A stretch of DNA of 64,000 bases from Candidatus Rifleibacteriota bacterium (GCA_905236675.1 CAJOND010000002.1:22010-86009), one strand, 5' to 3'. Shown: positions 43,014 to 51,873, numbered from the stretch's first letter. Translations and numbers: made by a program. The notes: a model not told the origin generated them from the sequence alone.

Positions 43014-43487
43014 ATGTCAGGAAAAAAATTATTTGTACTTATAGTTTTACTAGTAATGCTAATTGTCTTAGCTGTAGTGGCAATTAGCTATTCTGCCTTT
43101 AAAAAAGGATCTACTGGTCCTAATACTCCGACACCACCTCCGAGTGAAATTCAACCCTTAGAATCAAAAGAAATAATGGGCCGTTTTGATTTAGGTGAAT
43201 TTGTTGCCAATACAAGAGACGAAGAATTACATTATATCAAGATACAAATAGAAATAGGTTATGTTGGAAATATTGAACAGGACCTAGAAGAACATAAAGC
43301 CGAACTTAGAGATAAAGTTAATATTACTCTTATGAAGTATAATGCAGAAAGATTAAAAGAAGATTATATCGATGGTTTTCTGCATGTTGAACTCTTATCT
43401 GAACTCAATAATTTGTTAGAAAAGAAAAATAAAGTCTTAGCAAGTAGAATAAAACAAGTTGTTATACCAACTTTTCTGATAAATTAA
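43014..43487 (+). CDS. fliL: Flagellar basal body-associated protein FliL
   Basis: Single-pass inner-membrane protein that surrounds the stator and helps torque generation. The 157 residues have a transmembrane helix at 5-28, a Pro-rich linker, and the FliL periplasmic domain (GRFDLGEFVANTRDEELHYIKIQIEIGY, ending VLASRIKQVVIPTFLIN). No clear ribosome binding site precedes the ATG. It begins the fliL-fliM-fliY-cheY-fliOPQR-flhB run. Confidence 0.9.
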   Translation: MSGKKLFVLIVLLVMLIVLAVVAISYSAFKKGSTGPNTPTPPPSEIQPLESKEIMGRFDLGEFVANTRDEELHYIKIQIEIGYVGNIEQDLEEHKAELRDKVNITLMKYNAERLKEDYIDGFLHVELLSELNNLLEKKNKVLASRIKQVVIPTFLIN

Positions 43488-43513
43488 AAATTATGTTCTT
43501 GGAATAAACCTCA

Positions 43514-44659
43514 ATGGTTGATACCTTAAGTCAAAACGAAATTGACGCATTGTTATCAGCATTACAGCCATCTGAAGATGCTGTTGCCGCCACTCCTGAT
43601 ACTTCACAGGGAGTGGCTGTTTCTGCGTCTGAAAATACTAATTCCAGAGAACAAACTCCTTCATTTAAAAATGAAATAAATAATATTACTTCAAAACTTT
43701 CCAATAATTCTTTTCAAGAGAATACATCAAGTTCCTCTTCCAGTAAAAGTAAAGGCAAAGAAAGAAAATACGATTTTAAACGACAAACCAAGTTTTCCAA
43801 GGAACAATTAGGAACCTTAGAACTTATTCATGAATCATTTGCCCGATTAATAGGAACCGATATATCAACCAGACTTAGAATGGGAGTTAATACAACCATT
43901 CTTCCCGTCACCCAGGAAACCTTTGAAGAATTTGTTGGCTCAATTTTTCCACCGACTTTCATAACCATTTTTAGATCTGACAGTTTAGGTGGTGAAGCAA
44001 TGCTTCAAATAGATTTAAGCATTGTTTTTTCTATACTCGACCGACTTCTTGGTGGAAACGGTGCACCATTATCTACTTTACGTCAGTTGACTGATGTAGA
44101 AAAACAAATAATGCAAAAAATAATGGTTGGTATAATAGACCGTTTGCGTGAGGCCTGGATAAACGTAGTAGATTTAATGCCCGTTATCGAATTAGTTGAA
44201 TCAAATCCACAGTTCGCACAAATAGTTCCACCTAACGATGTAGTAGTAACAATTAAAATAGAAATTAGCATATTAGATACCACAGGCAATTTGAAACTCT
44301 GTATTCCTTACAATACTTTAGAATCAATAACCCATAAGCTTAATGCGGCCTCATGGTTTGCTGCGGTTCGTAAAGAAGGCGAATCAACAAAATCCAGTGG
44401 GGATGCTATAGAAAAACAGGTTAAAGACGTTGTATTACCTGTTGTCGCAGAACTTGGTCGTGGTGTATACCCGCTTGAAGATATTATAAATTTACAAGTA
44501 GGTGACTGCCTTTTGACCAATCAGTTAGCGAAAGAAGAACTAAATATTAGGGTTGGAAATCAAATAAAATTTTGTGGCCGCCCAGGTATTCTTGGCAAAA
44601 AGATGGCCATTTCAATAACCAAGGTTTTTGAGCCCCCTGGACAAGAGGAGGATGAATAA
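43514..44659 (+). CDS. fliM: Flagellar motor switch protein FliM
   Basis: Middle ring of the switch; binds CheY-P through its N-terminus. LSQNEIDALLSAL (residues 4-17) is the CheY-P-binding motif. A Ser-rich linker of about 60 residues leads to the CheC-like middle domain (GTDISTRLRMGVNTTILPVTQETFEEFVGSI, DRLLGGNGAP), and a SpoA domain is at the C-terminus (LGRGVYPLEDIINLQVGDCLLTNQ). Length 381 is slightly above usual because of the linker. Two bases separate it from the GTG of fliY. Confidence 0.96.
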   Translation: MVDTLSQNEIDALLSALQPSEDAVAATPDTSQGVAVSASENTNSREQTPSFKNEINNITSKLSNNSFQENTSSSSSSKSKGKERKYDFKRQTKFSKEQLGTLELIHESFARLIGTDISTRLRMGVNTTILPVTQETFEEFVGSIFPPTFITIFRSDSLGGEAMLQIDLSIVFSILDRLLGGNGAPLSTLRQLTDVEKQIMQKIMVGIIDRLREAWINVVDLMPVIELVESNPQFAQIVPPNDVVVTIKIEISILDTTGNLKLCIPYNTLESITHKLNAASWFAAVRKEGESTKSSGDAIEKQVKDVVLPVVAELGRGVYPLEDIINLQVGDCLLTNQLAKEELNIRVGNQIKFCGRPGILGKKMAISITKVFEPPGQEEDE

Positions 44660-44661
44660 AC

Positions 44662-45969
44662 GTGAGTGACGCTGTACTCTCGCAAGAAGAAATCAATGCT
44701 CTTTTAAATGGAAGTTTAGGAGGAGGAAGCTCGTCTATCGCAGATGCTTCTCCTGCTCCTAGTTCTGTACCACCTGCAGCTCCAATGCCGAGTAGTGCTG
44801 GTTCAGCAGCTAATTTTACTGAAGAAGACATTAACCAACTTACTGAAGTTGCTAAACTAGCTTTAGGTGCGACTTCTTCTGTTGTTCAAATGTTCGTAAA
44901 CCAGCAAAATGCTGAAATCGCCTTAGAACAGGTCAGAGTAATCTCTTATTCTGATTTGGTTAGAGAATGTGCCAGTGACGAATATTTGGTATTAAAAATA
45001 GCTTATATTGAAGGTTTTGATGGGCTTACCTATCTGGTCTTAAAAAAATCAACTGTTGCAATAATAGGTGATTTGGCTATGGGTGGTTCTGGCTTGAATG
45101 TGGAATTTCAAGAAATGCATATTTCTGCAAATCAGGAAATGCTTAACCAAATGATGGGAAAAACCACAACAAGTCTCGCTGAAATATTCAAAAAGCGCGT
45201 AGATATATCTCCGCCAACTCCAGAAATGATAAATTTTAGTAAGGGAACACCTGCTGACATGCCAGATTTTCATGAAGGAGCTGATTTCTTAAGAATAGGA
45301 TATAATCTTAAATTAGGTGATGTAGCTATTACTGAAATGATTCAGCTTTATCCTGCTGATTTTGCATTGCTTATGGCTCATGAACTAAATAAACCTGCCA
45401 AAGAACCTCCAAAACCTCAGGTTGCACCTCCTCCCCCTAATGCGGGAATGCCACCAATGATGGATCCAATGCAGCAACAGCCTATTCCAGGTCAAATACC
45501 TGGACAAATGCCTGGTATGATGCCTAATATGGGTATGCCAATGCCTGGTCAAATGCCTGGTATGATGCCTAATATGGGTATGCCAATGCCTGGTCAAATG
45601 CCTGGTATGATGCCTAATATGGGTATGCCAATGCCTGGTCAGATGCCTAATATGTTCCAAGGTTCACCTGCCGAATTCGGTATGTTACAAATGCCTGGTG
45701 GAATCGGTTTACAATCTAATATAGATTTACTTCTTGATGTTCCATTAGAAATAACCGTTGAATTAGGCAGAACTAGAATGTTAATAAAAGATGTACTTGA
45801 ATTAGGTATAGGTTCTGTAGTAGAGTTAAATAAGTTAGCTGGTGAATCAGTTGAAGTATTTGTTAATAATAAATTAATTGCTAAAGGTGAAGTAGTTGTT
45901 ATTGATGAAAACTTTGCGGTTCGCATTACAAATATAATCAATCCACAAGATAGATTACAGGCTCTCTAA
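44662..45969 (+). CDS. fliY: Motor switch phosphatase FliY (FliN with CheC-like domain)
   Basis: Switch-ring protein of the Gram-positive/spirochaete-like type. Starts at GTG. LSQEEINALLNG (residues 5-16) is a CheY-P-binding motif like that of FliM. About residues 55-200 form a CheC-like domain with EMLN and a Pro about 22 residues on (DISPPTP), matching the ExxN...P active-site pattern of CheY-P phosphatases. About 255-320 is a Met/Pro/Gly-rich repeat linker, and the C-terminal SpoA/FliN domain (LLLDVPLEITVELGRTRMLIKDVLELGIGSVVELNK) completes it. It probably both builds the C-ring and removes the CheY signal; no cheC, cheX or cheZ is nearby. Confidence 0.9.
   Translation: MSDAVLSQEEINALLNGSLGGGSSSIADASPAPSSVPPAAPMPSSAGSAANFTEEDINQLTEVAKLALGATSSVVQMFVNQQNAEIALEQVRVISYSDLVRECASDEYLVLKIAYIEGFDGLTYLVLKKSTVAIIGDLAMGGSGLNVEFQEMHISANQEMLNQMMGKTTTSLAEIFKKRVDISPPTPEMINFSKGTPADMPDFHEGADFLRIGYNLKLGDVAITEMIQLYPADFALLMAHELNKPAKEPPKPQVAPPPPNAGMPPMMDPMQQQPIPGQIPGQMPGMMPNMGMPMPGQMPGMMPNMGMPMPGQMPGMMPNMGMPMPGQMPNMFQGSPAEFGMLQMPGGIGLQSNIDLLLDVPLEITVELGRTRMLIKDVLELGIGSVVELNKLAGESVEVFVNNKLIAKGEVVVIDENFAVRITNIINPQDRLQAL
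45505..45650 (+). repeat. 45-bp tandem repeat in the fliY linker
   Basis: A unit encoding MPGMMPNMGMPMPGQ repeats at 45511, 45556 and 45601 with near-perfect DNA identity, plus a partial copy. Being a multiple of three and almost identical, the copy number is likely to vary between strains. Confidence 0.9.
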
Positions 45970-45986
45970 GGAGATTTCCTTCTGAT

Positions 45987-46349
45987 ATGGGAAAAACAAT
46001 TCTAATAGTCGACGACGCAGCATTCATGCGTATGATGATCAAAGATATTCTTACGAAGAACGGTTTTGAAGTAATAGGTGAAGCCCAAACTGGCAAAGTC
46101 GCAGTTGAGCTTTATCAAAAGCTAAAACCAGATTTGGTAACAATGGATATTACTATGCCGGAAATGAATGGTATAGAAGCCGTTAAAGCCATTAAAAAAC
46201 TTGATCCTGCAGCAAGAGTAATAATGTGCAGTGCCATGGGACAGCAAGCTATGGTTATTGATGCAATTCAAGCAGGAGCACGTGATTTTATTGTAAAACC
46301 GTTCCAACCAAATCGTGTAATAGAAGCAGTTCAAAAAGCTCTTCGTTAA
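45987..46349 (+). CDS. cheY: Chemotaxis response regulator CheY
   Basis: Single receiver domain of 120 residues. The acidic pair is in ILIVDDAAFMRMMI, the phosphoacceptor Asp in PDLVTMDITMPEMNG (about 54), the switch Thr/Ser position is MCSAMGQQ, and the lysine is in DFIVKPFQ. It is closest to the CheY type found inside fliMY-fliOPQR operons. AAGGAGAT lies upstream, 17 bp after fliY. It is the only CheY in the window and is the expected link between CheA and FliM/FliY. Confidence 0.95.
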   Translation: MGKTILIVDDAAFMRMMIKDILTKNGFEVIGEAQTGKVAVELYQKLKPDLVTMDITMPEMNGIEAVKAIKKLDPAARVIMCSAMGQQAMVIDAIQAGARDFIVKPFQPNRVIEAVQKALR

Positions 46350-46382
46350 GGTATATCTTAATCAAAAAAATAAAAGTAAAAA

Positions 46383-47195
46383 GTGAAAAAAGCTATTAAC
46401 TTTGCCTTGTTAGGTATATTGGTTCTTATAGCATCTTTTTGGAATCTTCAAACCGTTGTTGCTGACAACAGCGGTTTGTTTTTATCAAATAATGAGTCTA
46501 ATTCCGCAAAAGATTTTATAAACGCAACAAAAACATCTAATCAAGATGAAAATCAAGTTACAGTCAACTCTGTTTCTACCTATACCCCTACAGTTTTAGC
46601 CTCATCTAGCCTAGACAATAAAAATGAAAAAAAAATAAATACTGTAGACGAAGGTTCCCTACCCCTTTTTTCCAACAGATATTCTTCTTCTACAAGAAGG
46701 TTAGATTCCACAGGAGATAATCTCTCTGCTACATTTAGCATGCTAACCTCTTTAATAGCAATTATAATTCTTGCTCTCGTAGCATCATGGTTTATCCAGA
46801 AAAAAACAGGATTAGCTTCCAATAATTTTGGAAAAGTTCTAGGAATGGTTCCTATAGACAACAGAAGAATTATCTATATTGTCGATGTTATGGGCAAAAT
46901 GTTAGTTTTAGGTGTAACAGAGCACAATATTAACTATCTTACAGAAATAACAGATAAAGATACAATAGATGCATATAGATTAAAATATGGGCAAAATATT
47001 ACTCCTGGTTTAGAAAAACTTTTCCCTTTTATTAATAAAAATAATTCAAGTGAAACAGATGAAGAATCAGATTTAGACGATTCTCAAAAAAAGATTTTGG
47101 CAGAAAAAAAGAGTGAAGAAATAAAAAATGAAATAGATGAAAACAGGAAAAAACGGGAAGAACGTCTAAGAAATCTACTTATTAAAAAAAAGTAG
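46383..47195 (+). CDS. fliO: Flagellar export assembly protein FliO
   Basis: Accessory membrane protein for FliP-ring assembly. GTG start. An N-terminal signal-like helix (about 5-26) precedes a Ser/Asn-rich periplasmic stretch, one strong transmembrane helix (about 120-141, MLTSLIAIIILALVASWFI) and the cytoplasmic FliO fold (GKVLGMVPIDNRRIIYIVDVMGKMLVLGVTEHNINYLTEI). A charged coiled tail ends the 270 residues. FliO is poorly conserved; the position between cheY and fliP supports it. Confidence 0.87.
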   Translation: MKKAINFALLGILVLIASFWNLQTVVADNSGLFLSNNESNSAKDFINATKTSNQDENQVTVNSVSTYTPTVLASSSLDNKNEKKINTVDEGSLPLFSNRYSSSTRRLDSTGDNLSATFSMLTSLIAIIILALVASWFIQKKTGLASNNFGKVLGMVPIDNRRIIYIVDVMGKMLVLGVTEHNINYLTEITDKDTIDAYRLKYGQNITPGLEKLFPFINKNNSSETDEESDLDDSQKKILAEKKSEEIKNEIDENRKKREERLRNLLIKKK

Positions 47196-47213
47196 AATAT
47201 CAGAATTAGGGTA

Positions 47214-47243
47214 TTGACATTAACTGTTTAATTGGAGTACATT
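47214..47243 (+). promoter_or_regulatory. Possible internal promoter for fliP-fliQ-fliR-flhB
   Basis: TTGACA (47214-47219), 18 bp, TACATT (47238-47243) in the 95-bp fliO-fliP gap. The -35 is perfect and the -10 moderate. Confidence 0.4.
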
Positions 47244-47290
47244 TTTTCTATAAATTTCACGAATCTAATCCAAATTTAATTTAGGATATT

Positions 47291-48157
47291 ATGCACCAGT
47301 CTTTTAATAAAAATAACCTGTTTTCGTACGTACGCTTTATAAGTATTTTAGTAATCTTCTCTCTATTCTTTGTTTATCCGAGTTATGCACAGCAATCCAG
47401 AGGCAATGCAAGAGTAAATATTAACGATAATACAAGAATAGACCGCACACCAGTAGACAGCACCCCATTCCCTATTCCAGCAATTACAGTTCACGTCGAT
47501 CCTTCAAGAGAACGTGGACAAATAGGAACAGGTCTGCAAATTTTAATTCTATTAACTATACTAAGCTTAGCTCCATCAATTTTGATAATGCTGACAAGCT
47601 TTACAAGAATATTAATTGTATTAAGTTTTGTAAGACGTGCTTTAGGAACAAATACAGAACCAAGCAATCAGATTTTAATCGGATTAGCATTATTTATTAC
47701 TTTCTTTACGATGTCACCTGTTATAGATCAAGTGTATAACAACGGAATTAAGCCATATATCAATAGAGAAATAGACTATGTTGAATGCTATAACCGTTCA
47801 ATAAAACCGATAAGAACATTTATGTTCAAACATACAAGAGAGAGTGATCTACGACTTTTTGCCGAAATGGAAGGTGCACCCAAACCTCAAACAAGAGATG
47901 ATTTAAGTACTATAGCATTAATTCCTGCTTTTATAACCAGTGAATTAAGAACAGCTTTTCAGATGGGCGTAGTAATATATCTGCCATTCTTAGTAATAGA
48001 TATGCTTGTTTCAAGTATTTTAATGGCTATGGGTATGATGATGCTTCCGCCAGCAATGATTTCATTACCCTTTAAACTTCTGTTATTTATATTAGTTGAT
48101 GGCTGGAATTTAGTAATAAAATCGTTAGTCACAAGTATAGCTGGCGGTTTATCATGA
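47291..48157 (+). CDS. fliP: Flagellar export gate protein FliP
   Basis: Forms the pentameric core of the export channel. A signal peptide (cleavage near SYAQQ) is followed by an about 45-residue N-terminal extension, then the conserved membrane domain (LQILILLTILSLAPSILIMLTSFTRILIVLSFVRRALGT, PSNQILIGLALFITFFTM, LIPAFITSELRTAFQMGVVIYLPFLVIDMLVSSILMAMGMMMLPP). Length is 288 residues. The stop overlaps the fliQ ATG by four bases. Confidence 0.97.
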   Translation: MHQSFNKNNLFSYVRFISILVIFSLFFVYPSYAQQSRGNARVNINDNTRIDRTPVDSTPFPIPAITVHVDPSRERGQIGTGLQILILLTILSLAPSILIMLTSFTRILIVLSFVRRALGTNTEPSNQILIGLALFITFFTMSPVIDQVYNNGIKPYINREIDYVECYNRSIKPIRTFMFKHTRESDLRLFAEMEGAPKPQTRDDLSTIALIPAFITSELRTAFQMGVVIYLPFLVIDMLVSSILMAMGMMMLPPAMISLPFKLLLFILVDGWNLVIKSLVTSIAGGLS

Positions 48158-48426
48158 CAGAATATGTAGTATTAGCTCTTTTAAAACAAACATTCTGGGT
48201 AAGTATTATATTAACCACACCTATTTTGTTAATAGGAATGATTATAGGGGTTATTATCAGTATTATTCAGACTGCTACTTCTATTCAGGAACAAAGTCTG
48301 ACTGTCGTTCCAAAGCTTATTATAACTGTTTTAGCTATTATGGGGATGTCAAGCTGGATGATTAGTTATATGATCACTTTTGCCACACAATTACTAGGTT
48401 CTTTATTCGAATACGCCAGGATGTAA
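48154..48426 (+). CDS. fliQ: Flagellar export gate protein FliQ
   Basis: Small two-helix gate subunit of 90 residues. The family pattern ALLKQTFWVSIILTTPILLIGMIIGVIISIIQTATSIQEQSLTVVPKLI is complete. It overlaps fliP (ATGA) and precedes fliR by nine bases. Confidence 0.97.
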   Translation: MTEYVVLALLKQTFWVSIILTTPILLIGMIIGVIISIIQTATSIQEQSLTVVPKLIITVLAIMGMSSWMISYMITFATQLLGSLFEYARM

Positions 48427-48435
48427 CTATATTTT

Positions 48436-49224
48436 ATGCCTATTACAGAAACCGCTTTTTTAAATGCAGTAGGATTATTTCTAATCGCTTTGGTAAGATT
48501 CAGCGGTTTCTTTTTAATAACCCCTGTTTTTTCTGATAATACCGCACCTACAAGAGTAAAAGCTGGCCTTTGCGCTCTATGTGCCGTATTAATACTTCCT
48601 CATTTAATATCTACAACAACTCTACCTAATTTAAGTGTAGTAGGATATGGGATAATGGTAATAAAAGAGCTAGCTCTAGGGTTTATGCTCGGTTTTATTG
48701 TATTATTTTTAAGTTCAGCATTAAGAATGGGCGGAAACCTTATAGGAATGCAAATAGGTTTTTCTTATGCCCAGGTTGCTGACCCTGGTTCTAATCAAAG
48801 CGTTGGAATTATTTCAGAACTGCTTCAACTTGCGGGTTCACTTCTTTTCTTGTTCTTTAACGGGCATTTAATAATTTTAAAATCATTTTTTCAAAGTTTT
48901 TCTATGGTGCCCCCTGCTGGTTTAATATTAACAAATAGCGTCATAGAAGAGGTGCTTCTATATAGCAGAATGATATTTATCTGTGGATTACAAATATCTA
49001 TGCCAATTATTGCAGTAGTTTTAGTCGGAGATGTAGCATTGGGCATAATTGCACGAACAGTTCCCCGAATGAATATTTTCCAACTTGGTTTTGCAGTAAA
49101 AATTATAGGTGGTTTGATTGTTATTTATTTCTTTATTAATTGCCTTGCTGATGTAATAAAAAGTTTATTAAATATAAGTCTTGAAGAAGTTATGCTCATT
49201 TTAAAGCATTTAGGTGGTACATAA
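48436..49224 (+). CDS. fliR: Flagellar export gate protein FliR
   Basis: Membrane gate subunit that completes the FliPQR channel. 262 residues, six hydrophobic segments, with LVRFSGFFLITPVFSDNTAPTRVKAGLCALCAVLI at the N-terminus and GGNLIGMQIGFSYAQVADPGSNQ in the middle, both FliR signatures. Its TAA stop shares one base with the flhB ATG. Confidence 0.97.
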   Translation: MPITETAFLNAVGLFLIALVRFSGFFLITPVFSDNTAPTRVKAGLCALCAVLILPHLISTTTLPNLSVVGYGIMVIKELALGFMLGFIVLFLSSALRMGGNLIGMQIGFSYAQVADPGSNQSVGIISELLQLAGSLLFLFFNGHLIILKSFFQSFSMVPPAGLILTNSVIEEVLLYSRMIFICGLQISMPIIAVVLVGDVALGIIARTVPRMNIFQLGFAVKIIGGLIVIYFFINCLADVIKSLLNISLEEVMLILKHLGGT

Positions 49225-50489
49225 TGACTCAAGATATTAAACTATTATTCATGGGGAAGAAATGTATAGACAAGTCTCTGATTGCTTTGCAATCAGCCCC
49301 CTCAGTCTCACTAACGTTCGACAGCTTCCCAACCATTCGTGGGGGAGCTTCTATGGCTTGCAATGACGATTGTATCCAAGAATTAGATAATTATATCACC
49401 ATCTCCGACCTGCCCTTCGACCTACAGATGTTCGCTGGGGAAAAAACAGAAGAAGCAACAGAAAAACGTAAGAGAGATGCTATTCAAGAAGGAAATGTAG
49501 CGAAATCACAAGATCTTGGTTCTGTAGTTATACTTCTAGTTAGCTTTATTATGCTTCGTGCATACGGCGAAAATATGTATAGCCGCTGTGCTGACTATAT
49601 GAGATACACTCTTAGTCATGCTATTCATTCTCCTTTAACCTTTAACGAAGGTATTATTCTTATTGAGCAGTTTATTGTAGTAACCCTGACAGTAATCTTG
49701 CCATTTTTAATAGTCATTATGATTGCTGCAGTTTTTGCCAACGTCATTCAGGTAGGATTTCTATTTCGTTTTGATCCTATGACTCCGAATTTTGACAGAT
49801 TAAATCCTGTTTCAAATATTCAAAATATGTTTTCATGGAAACTTGTAGCCGAACTAGTTAAATCGATATTGAAAATACTAATAGTAGCCTATGTTCCATA
49901 TTCCACGATAAAAGGAGAATTAAGTGAATTTATAGGTTTTGTTAAAGCCAATCCACTACCCTCTTTTGGAAAAATTCTAGATACTTGCTATTATATGGGA
50001 ATTAAAATTATATTAATATTTCTTATCTTAGCTCTTGTTGACTGGGGATTTCAGGTTTGGCGTCATAATGAAGGTTTGAAAATGTCTAAAGAAGAAATAA
50101 AAGAAGAACATAAACAACAAGAAGGAGATCCTCACGTAAAACAAAAGATAAGAGAAAGACAGAGACAAGCTTCTTCACGTCGTCAAATGGAAGAAGTTCC
50201 AAAAGCTACAGTTGTAGTAACAAACCCAACCCATATAGCTGTAGCTCTTAAATATATTTATAAAGAAATGCCGGCACCAATAATTGTTGCTATGGGTACC
50301 GGACTTATTGCTCAGAAAATAAAAGATATAGCAAGAGAAAACGATGTTCCTATCGTAGAAAATAAGCCATTAGCTCGTGAAATGTTTAAAAAAGCTAATG
50401 TAGGTGACGAAATTCCTCCAGAACTATTTAATGCTGTAGCAGAAATAATTGGTCAGATTATGATGAAGAAAAATCAAAAAGCCGCTTAA
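49224..50489 (+). CDS. flhB: Flagellar export switch protein FlhB with inserted repeat-encoded N-terminal segment
   Basis: Autocleaving switch of export specificity. From residue about 66 it is a normal FlhB (LQMFAGEKTEEATEKRKRDAIQEGNVAKSQDL, four membrane helices, and the cleavage motif NPTH in VVVTNPTHIAVALKY near residue 337). Residues about 18-50 are foreign to the family and are encoded by a palindromic repeat (49278-49352) plus part of a second one (49360-49373). The ATG overlapping the fliR stop is kept because no ribosome binding site precedes the later ATGs at 49353 and 49428. The reading frame is preserved across the insertion. Confidence 0.93.
   Translation: MTQDIKLLFMGKKCIDKSLIALQSAPSVSLTFDSFPTIRGGASMACNDDCIQELDNYITISDLPFDLQMFAGEKTEEATEKRKRDAIQEGNVAKSQDLGSVVILLVSFIMLRAYGENMYSRCADYMRYTLSHAIHSPLTFNEGIILIEQFIVVTLTVILPFLIVIMIAAVFANVIQVGFLFRFDPMTPNFDRLNPVSNIQNMFSWKLVAELVKSILKILIVAYVPYSTIKGELSEFIGFVKANPLPSFGKILDTCYYMGIKIILIFLILALVDWGFQVWRHNEGLKMSKEEIKEEHKQQEGDPHVKQKIRERQRQASSRRQMEEVPKATVVVTNPTHIAVALKYIYKEMPAPIIVAMGTGLIAQKIKDIARENDVPIVENKPLAREMFKKANVGDEIPPELFNAVAEIIGQIMMKKNQKAA
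49278..49373. repeat. Palindromic repeat inserted in frame in flhB
   Basis: CTGATTGC-TTT-GCAATCAG (49278-49296), then CCCCCTCAGTC...CGACAGC...GTGGGGGAGCTTCT, aligning element by element with the copy at 63489-63553. It continues into GCAATGACGATTGT (49360-49373), which matches the end of the element at 39681. Confidence 0.85.
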
Positions 50490-50505
50490 GTAAAGCGGCC
50501 CAACT
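50481..50505 (+). terminator. Weak hairpin terminator after flhB
   Basis: GCCGCTT-AAGTA-AAGCGGC overlapping the flhB stop, followed by CCAACTTTTC rather than a clean T-run. It may end the fli operon or only protect its 3' end. Confidence 0.5.
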
Positions 50506-50577
50506 TTTCTACTACTTTATTAGTTTCAAAAATTAATTAATAAAATAATTTTAAATAAAAATACAATGGAAGTATTT

Positions 50578-51279
50578 TTATTCATATTTTGAATTCAGCA
50601 CACGAGAATATATGCGAGTTACAAAAACGCGGTCTTTAATTGGCTTTTTACTTGAATCAAGCATTTCATGCATACAAAGCTGAACTTCTACCCCTTTTAT
50701 TTTTTCCAAGCTTTTCAAACCATCTGGATATGGACTAGAAGGATGATAATAGTGAGGTCCAAGATATCTCTGATAATGGTCTAGAGATTCATCAAGCTCT
50801 TGATTTCTAAAAATAGTTCCATCGGTTCCCCAGACTTTCAAATAATTCAACTGGGTTGTAATCAAGGCCTTTCTTGTTTCACCATCAACCTGTCGATAAA
50901 CGATCTTTTGCATATCAGAAGAATCTTGATGCAACTCTGGACCTTCATAAGTATATGTTACTTTTCTCGTTGAATTACCTGTCTTCGAAGGAATAAGCAA
51001 TACAAGCTTATACATAAGAGCATTTTGCTCATCAAATAAACTTTCTTTATATATAGTATCAAGTTCTTCAACTTTTATCATTTCTCTTAAATCACGTTCG
51101 ATTATCATCAAGAAATCTCTAGCTTCATGCAATGTATCTAAAGATTGTCTTTGTCTTTCCAGACTTACAAAAGTTCTATTAATCATTGCATATCCAATTG
51201 CTAATACTATAGCAAAAAGAAGCATAGCTATCATTACTTCTACAAGAGTTACCGCTTTTCTGTTTTTTATAATAGTCAT
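50578..51279 (-). CDS. Prepilin-type N-terminal methylation protein (PulJ/GspJ-like)
   Basis: 233 residues with a type IV pilin-like leader: NRKAVTLVEVMIAMLLFAIVL. The cleavage position is Ala instead of Gly and is followed by Val, while the Glu at +5 is kept. After the hydrophobic helix a coiled segment (SLERQRQSLDTLHEARDFLMIIERDLREM) matches GspJ-like minor pseudopilins. No assembly ATPase or platform protein is nearby. Separated by 12 bp from the prepilin gene upstream; both lie downstream of flhB in the opposite direction. Confidence 0.8.
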   Translation of the reverse strand: MTIIKNRKAVTLVEVMIAMLLFAIVLAIGYAMINRTFVSLERQRQSLDTLHEARDFLMIIERDLREMIKVEELDTIYKESLFDEQNALMYKLVLLIPSKTGNSTRKVTYTYEGPELHQDSSDMQKIVYRQVDGETRKALITTQLNYLKVWGTDGTIFRNQELDESLDHYQRYLGPHYYHPSSPYPDGLKSLEKIKGVEVQLCMHEMLDSSKKPIKDRVFVTRIYSRVLNSKYE

Positions 51280-51291
51280 ATTTGCCTCTTT

Positions 51292-51846
51292 TTATATACC
51301 TGCAGTATAGGTTGCATTTAGGCCGCTACCTAAAGTTTCATCAGAAACAATAGTAGATAATTCAAAATGCTTTTCTTTATCTTTTAATCCAGCAGATTTT
51401 TCTATAAATTTAACTATGACTCTTATTCTAATACGTCTTTTCTGAAGTTCAAAGTCAGTTTGAGAAGGATCTGGGTCTACATAAGGATAAAAAGAAATAC
51501 GTGGTTCCCTGGCATATTCTACCCCTGGAGTATTCCAAACGCCATTCAATTCCAAAGGAAGAACCACTTCTTTAAATGGACCTTCTTCAGGATCATCAGA
51601 AGCCTGTTCTATAATTTGCTTTAATTCCTCAAAAGGTCTGCTTTTTAATTCTTCTATTTTTTGAAGTCCCAAATTGCAGGCTACAACTTCATTTATACTT
51701 TTATAAGTAACTTTTTCTGTTATTCCAAAGATAAGAATCATTGGAAGCATAACAAGAGATGCCAGACAGATGGCAATAAGAATTTCTATTAAAGTAGCAC
51801 CTGATTTTCTATTTATAAATTTTATTTTAATTTTTTTCAAAATCAT
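51292..51846 (-). CDS. Prepilin-type N-terminal methylation protein
   Basis: 184 residues. The leader is basic (MILKKIKIKFINRKSG) and the cleavage motif KSG-ATLIEILIAICLASLVM has the conserved Gly(-1) and Glu(+5). The globular part (NLGLQKIEELKSRPFEELKQII, then FELQKRRIRIRVIVKF) resembles minor pseudopilins of the GspI/PilV group. It is the first gene of a two-gene unit; the divergent small gap (51847-51906) also holds a sigma-28-like promoter pointing the other way. Confidence 0.82.
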   Translation of the reverse strand: MILKKIKIKFINRKSGATLIEILIAICLASLVMLPMILIFGITEKVTYKSINEVVACNLGLQKIEELKSRPFEELKQIIEQASDDPEEGPFKEVVLPLELNGVWNTPGVEYAREPRISFYPYVDPDPSQTDFELQKRRIRIRVIVKFIEKSAGLKDKEKHFELSTIVSDETLGSGLNATYTAGI

Positions 51847-51873
51847 AAACTCCTTTGCTCAAACTGTCGATAC
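51846..51873 (+). promoter_or_regulatory. Sigma-28-like promoter for the 160-residue secreted protein
   Basis: TAAACTCC (51846-51853), 12 bp, GTCGATAC (51866-51873): the same TAAA-N16-nnCGATA geometry as the fliK and flgF-operon sites, 33 bp upstream of the ATG. Confidence 0.6.
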
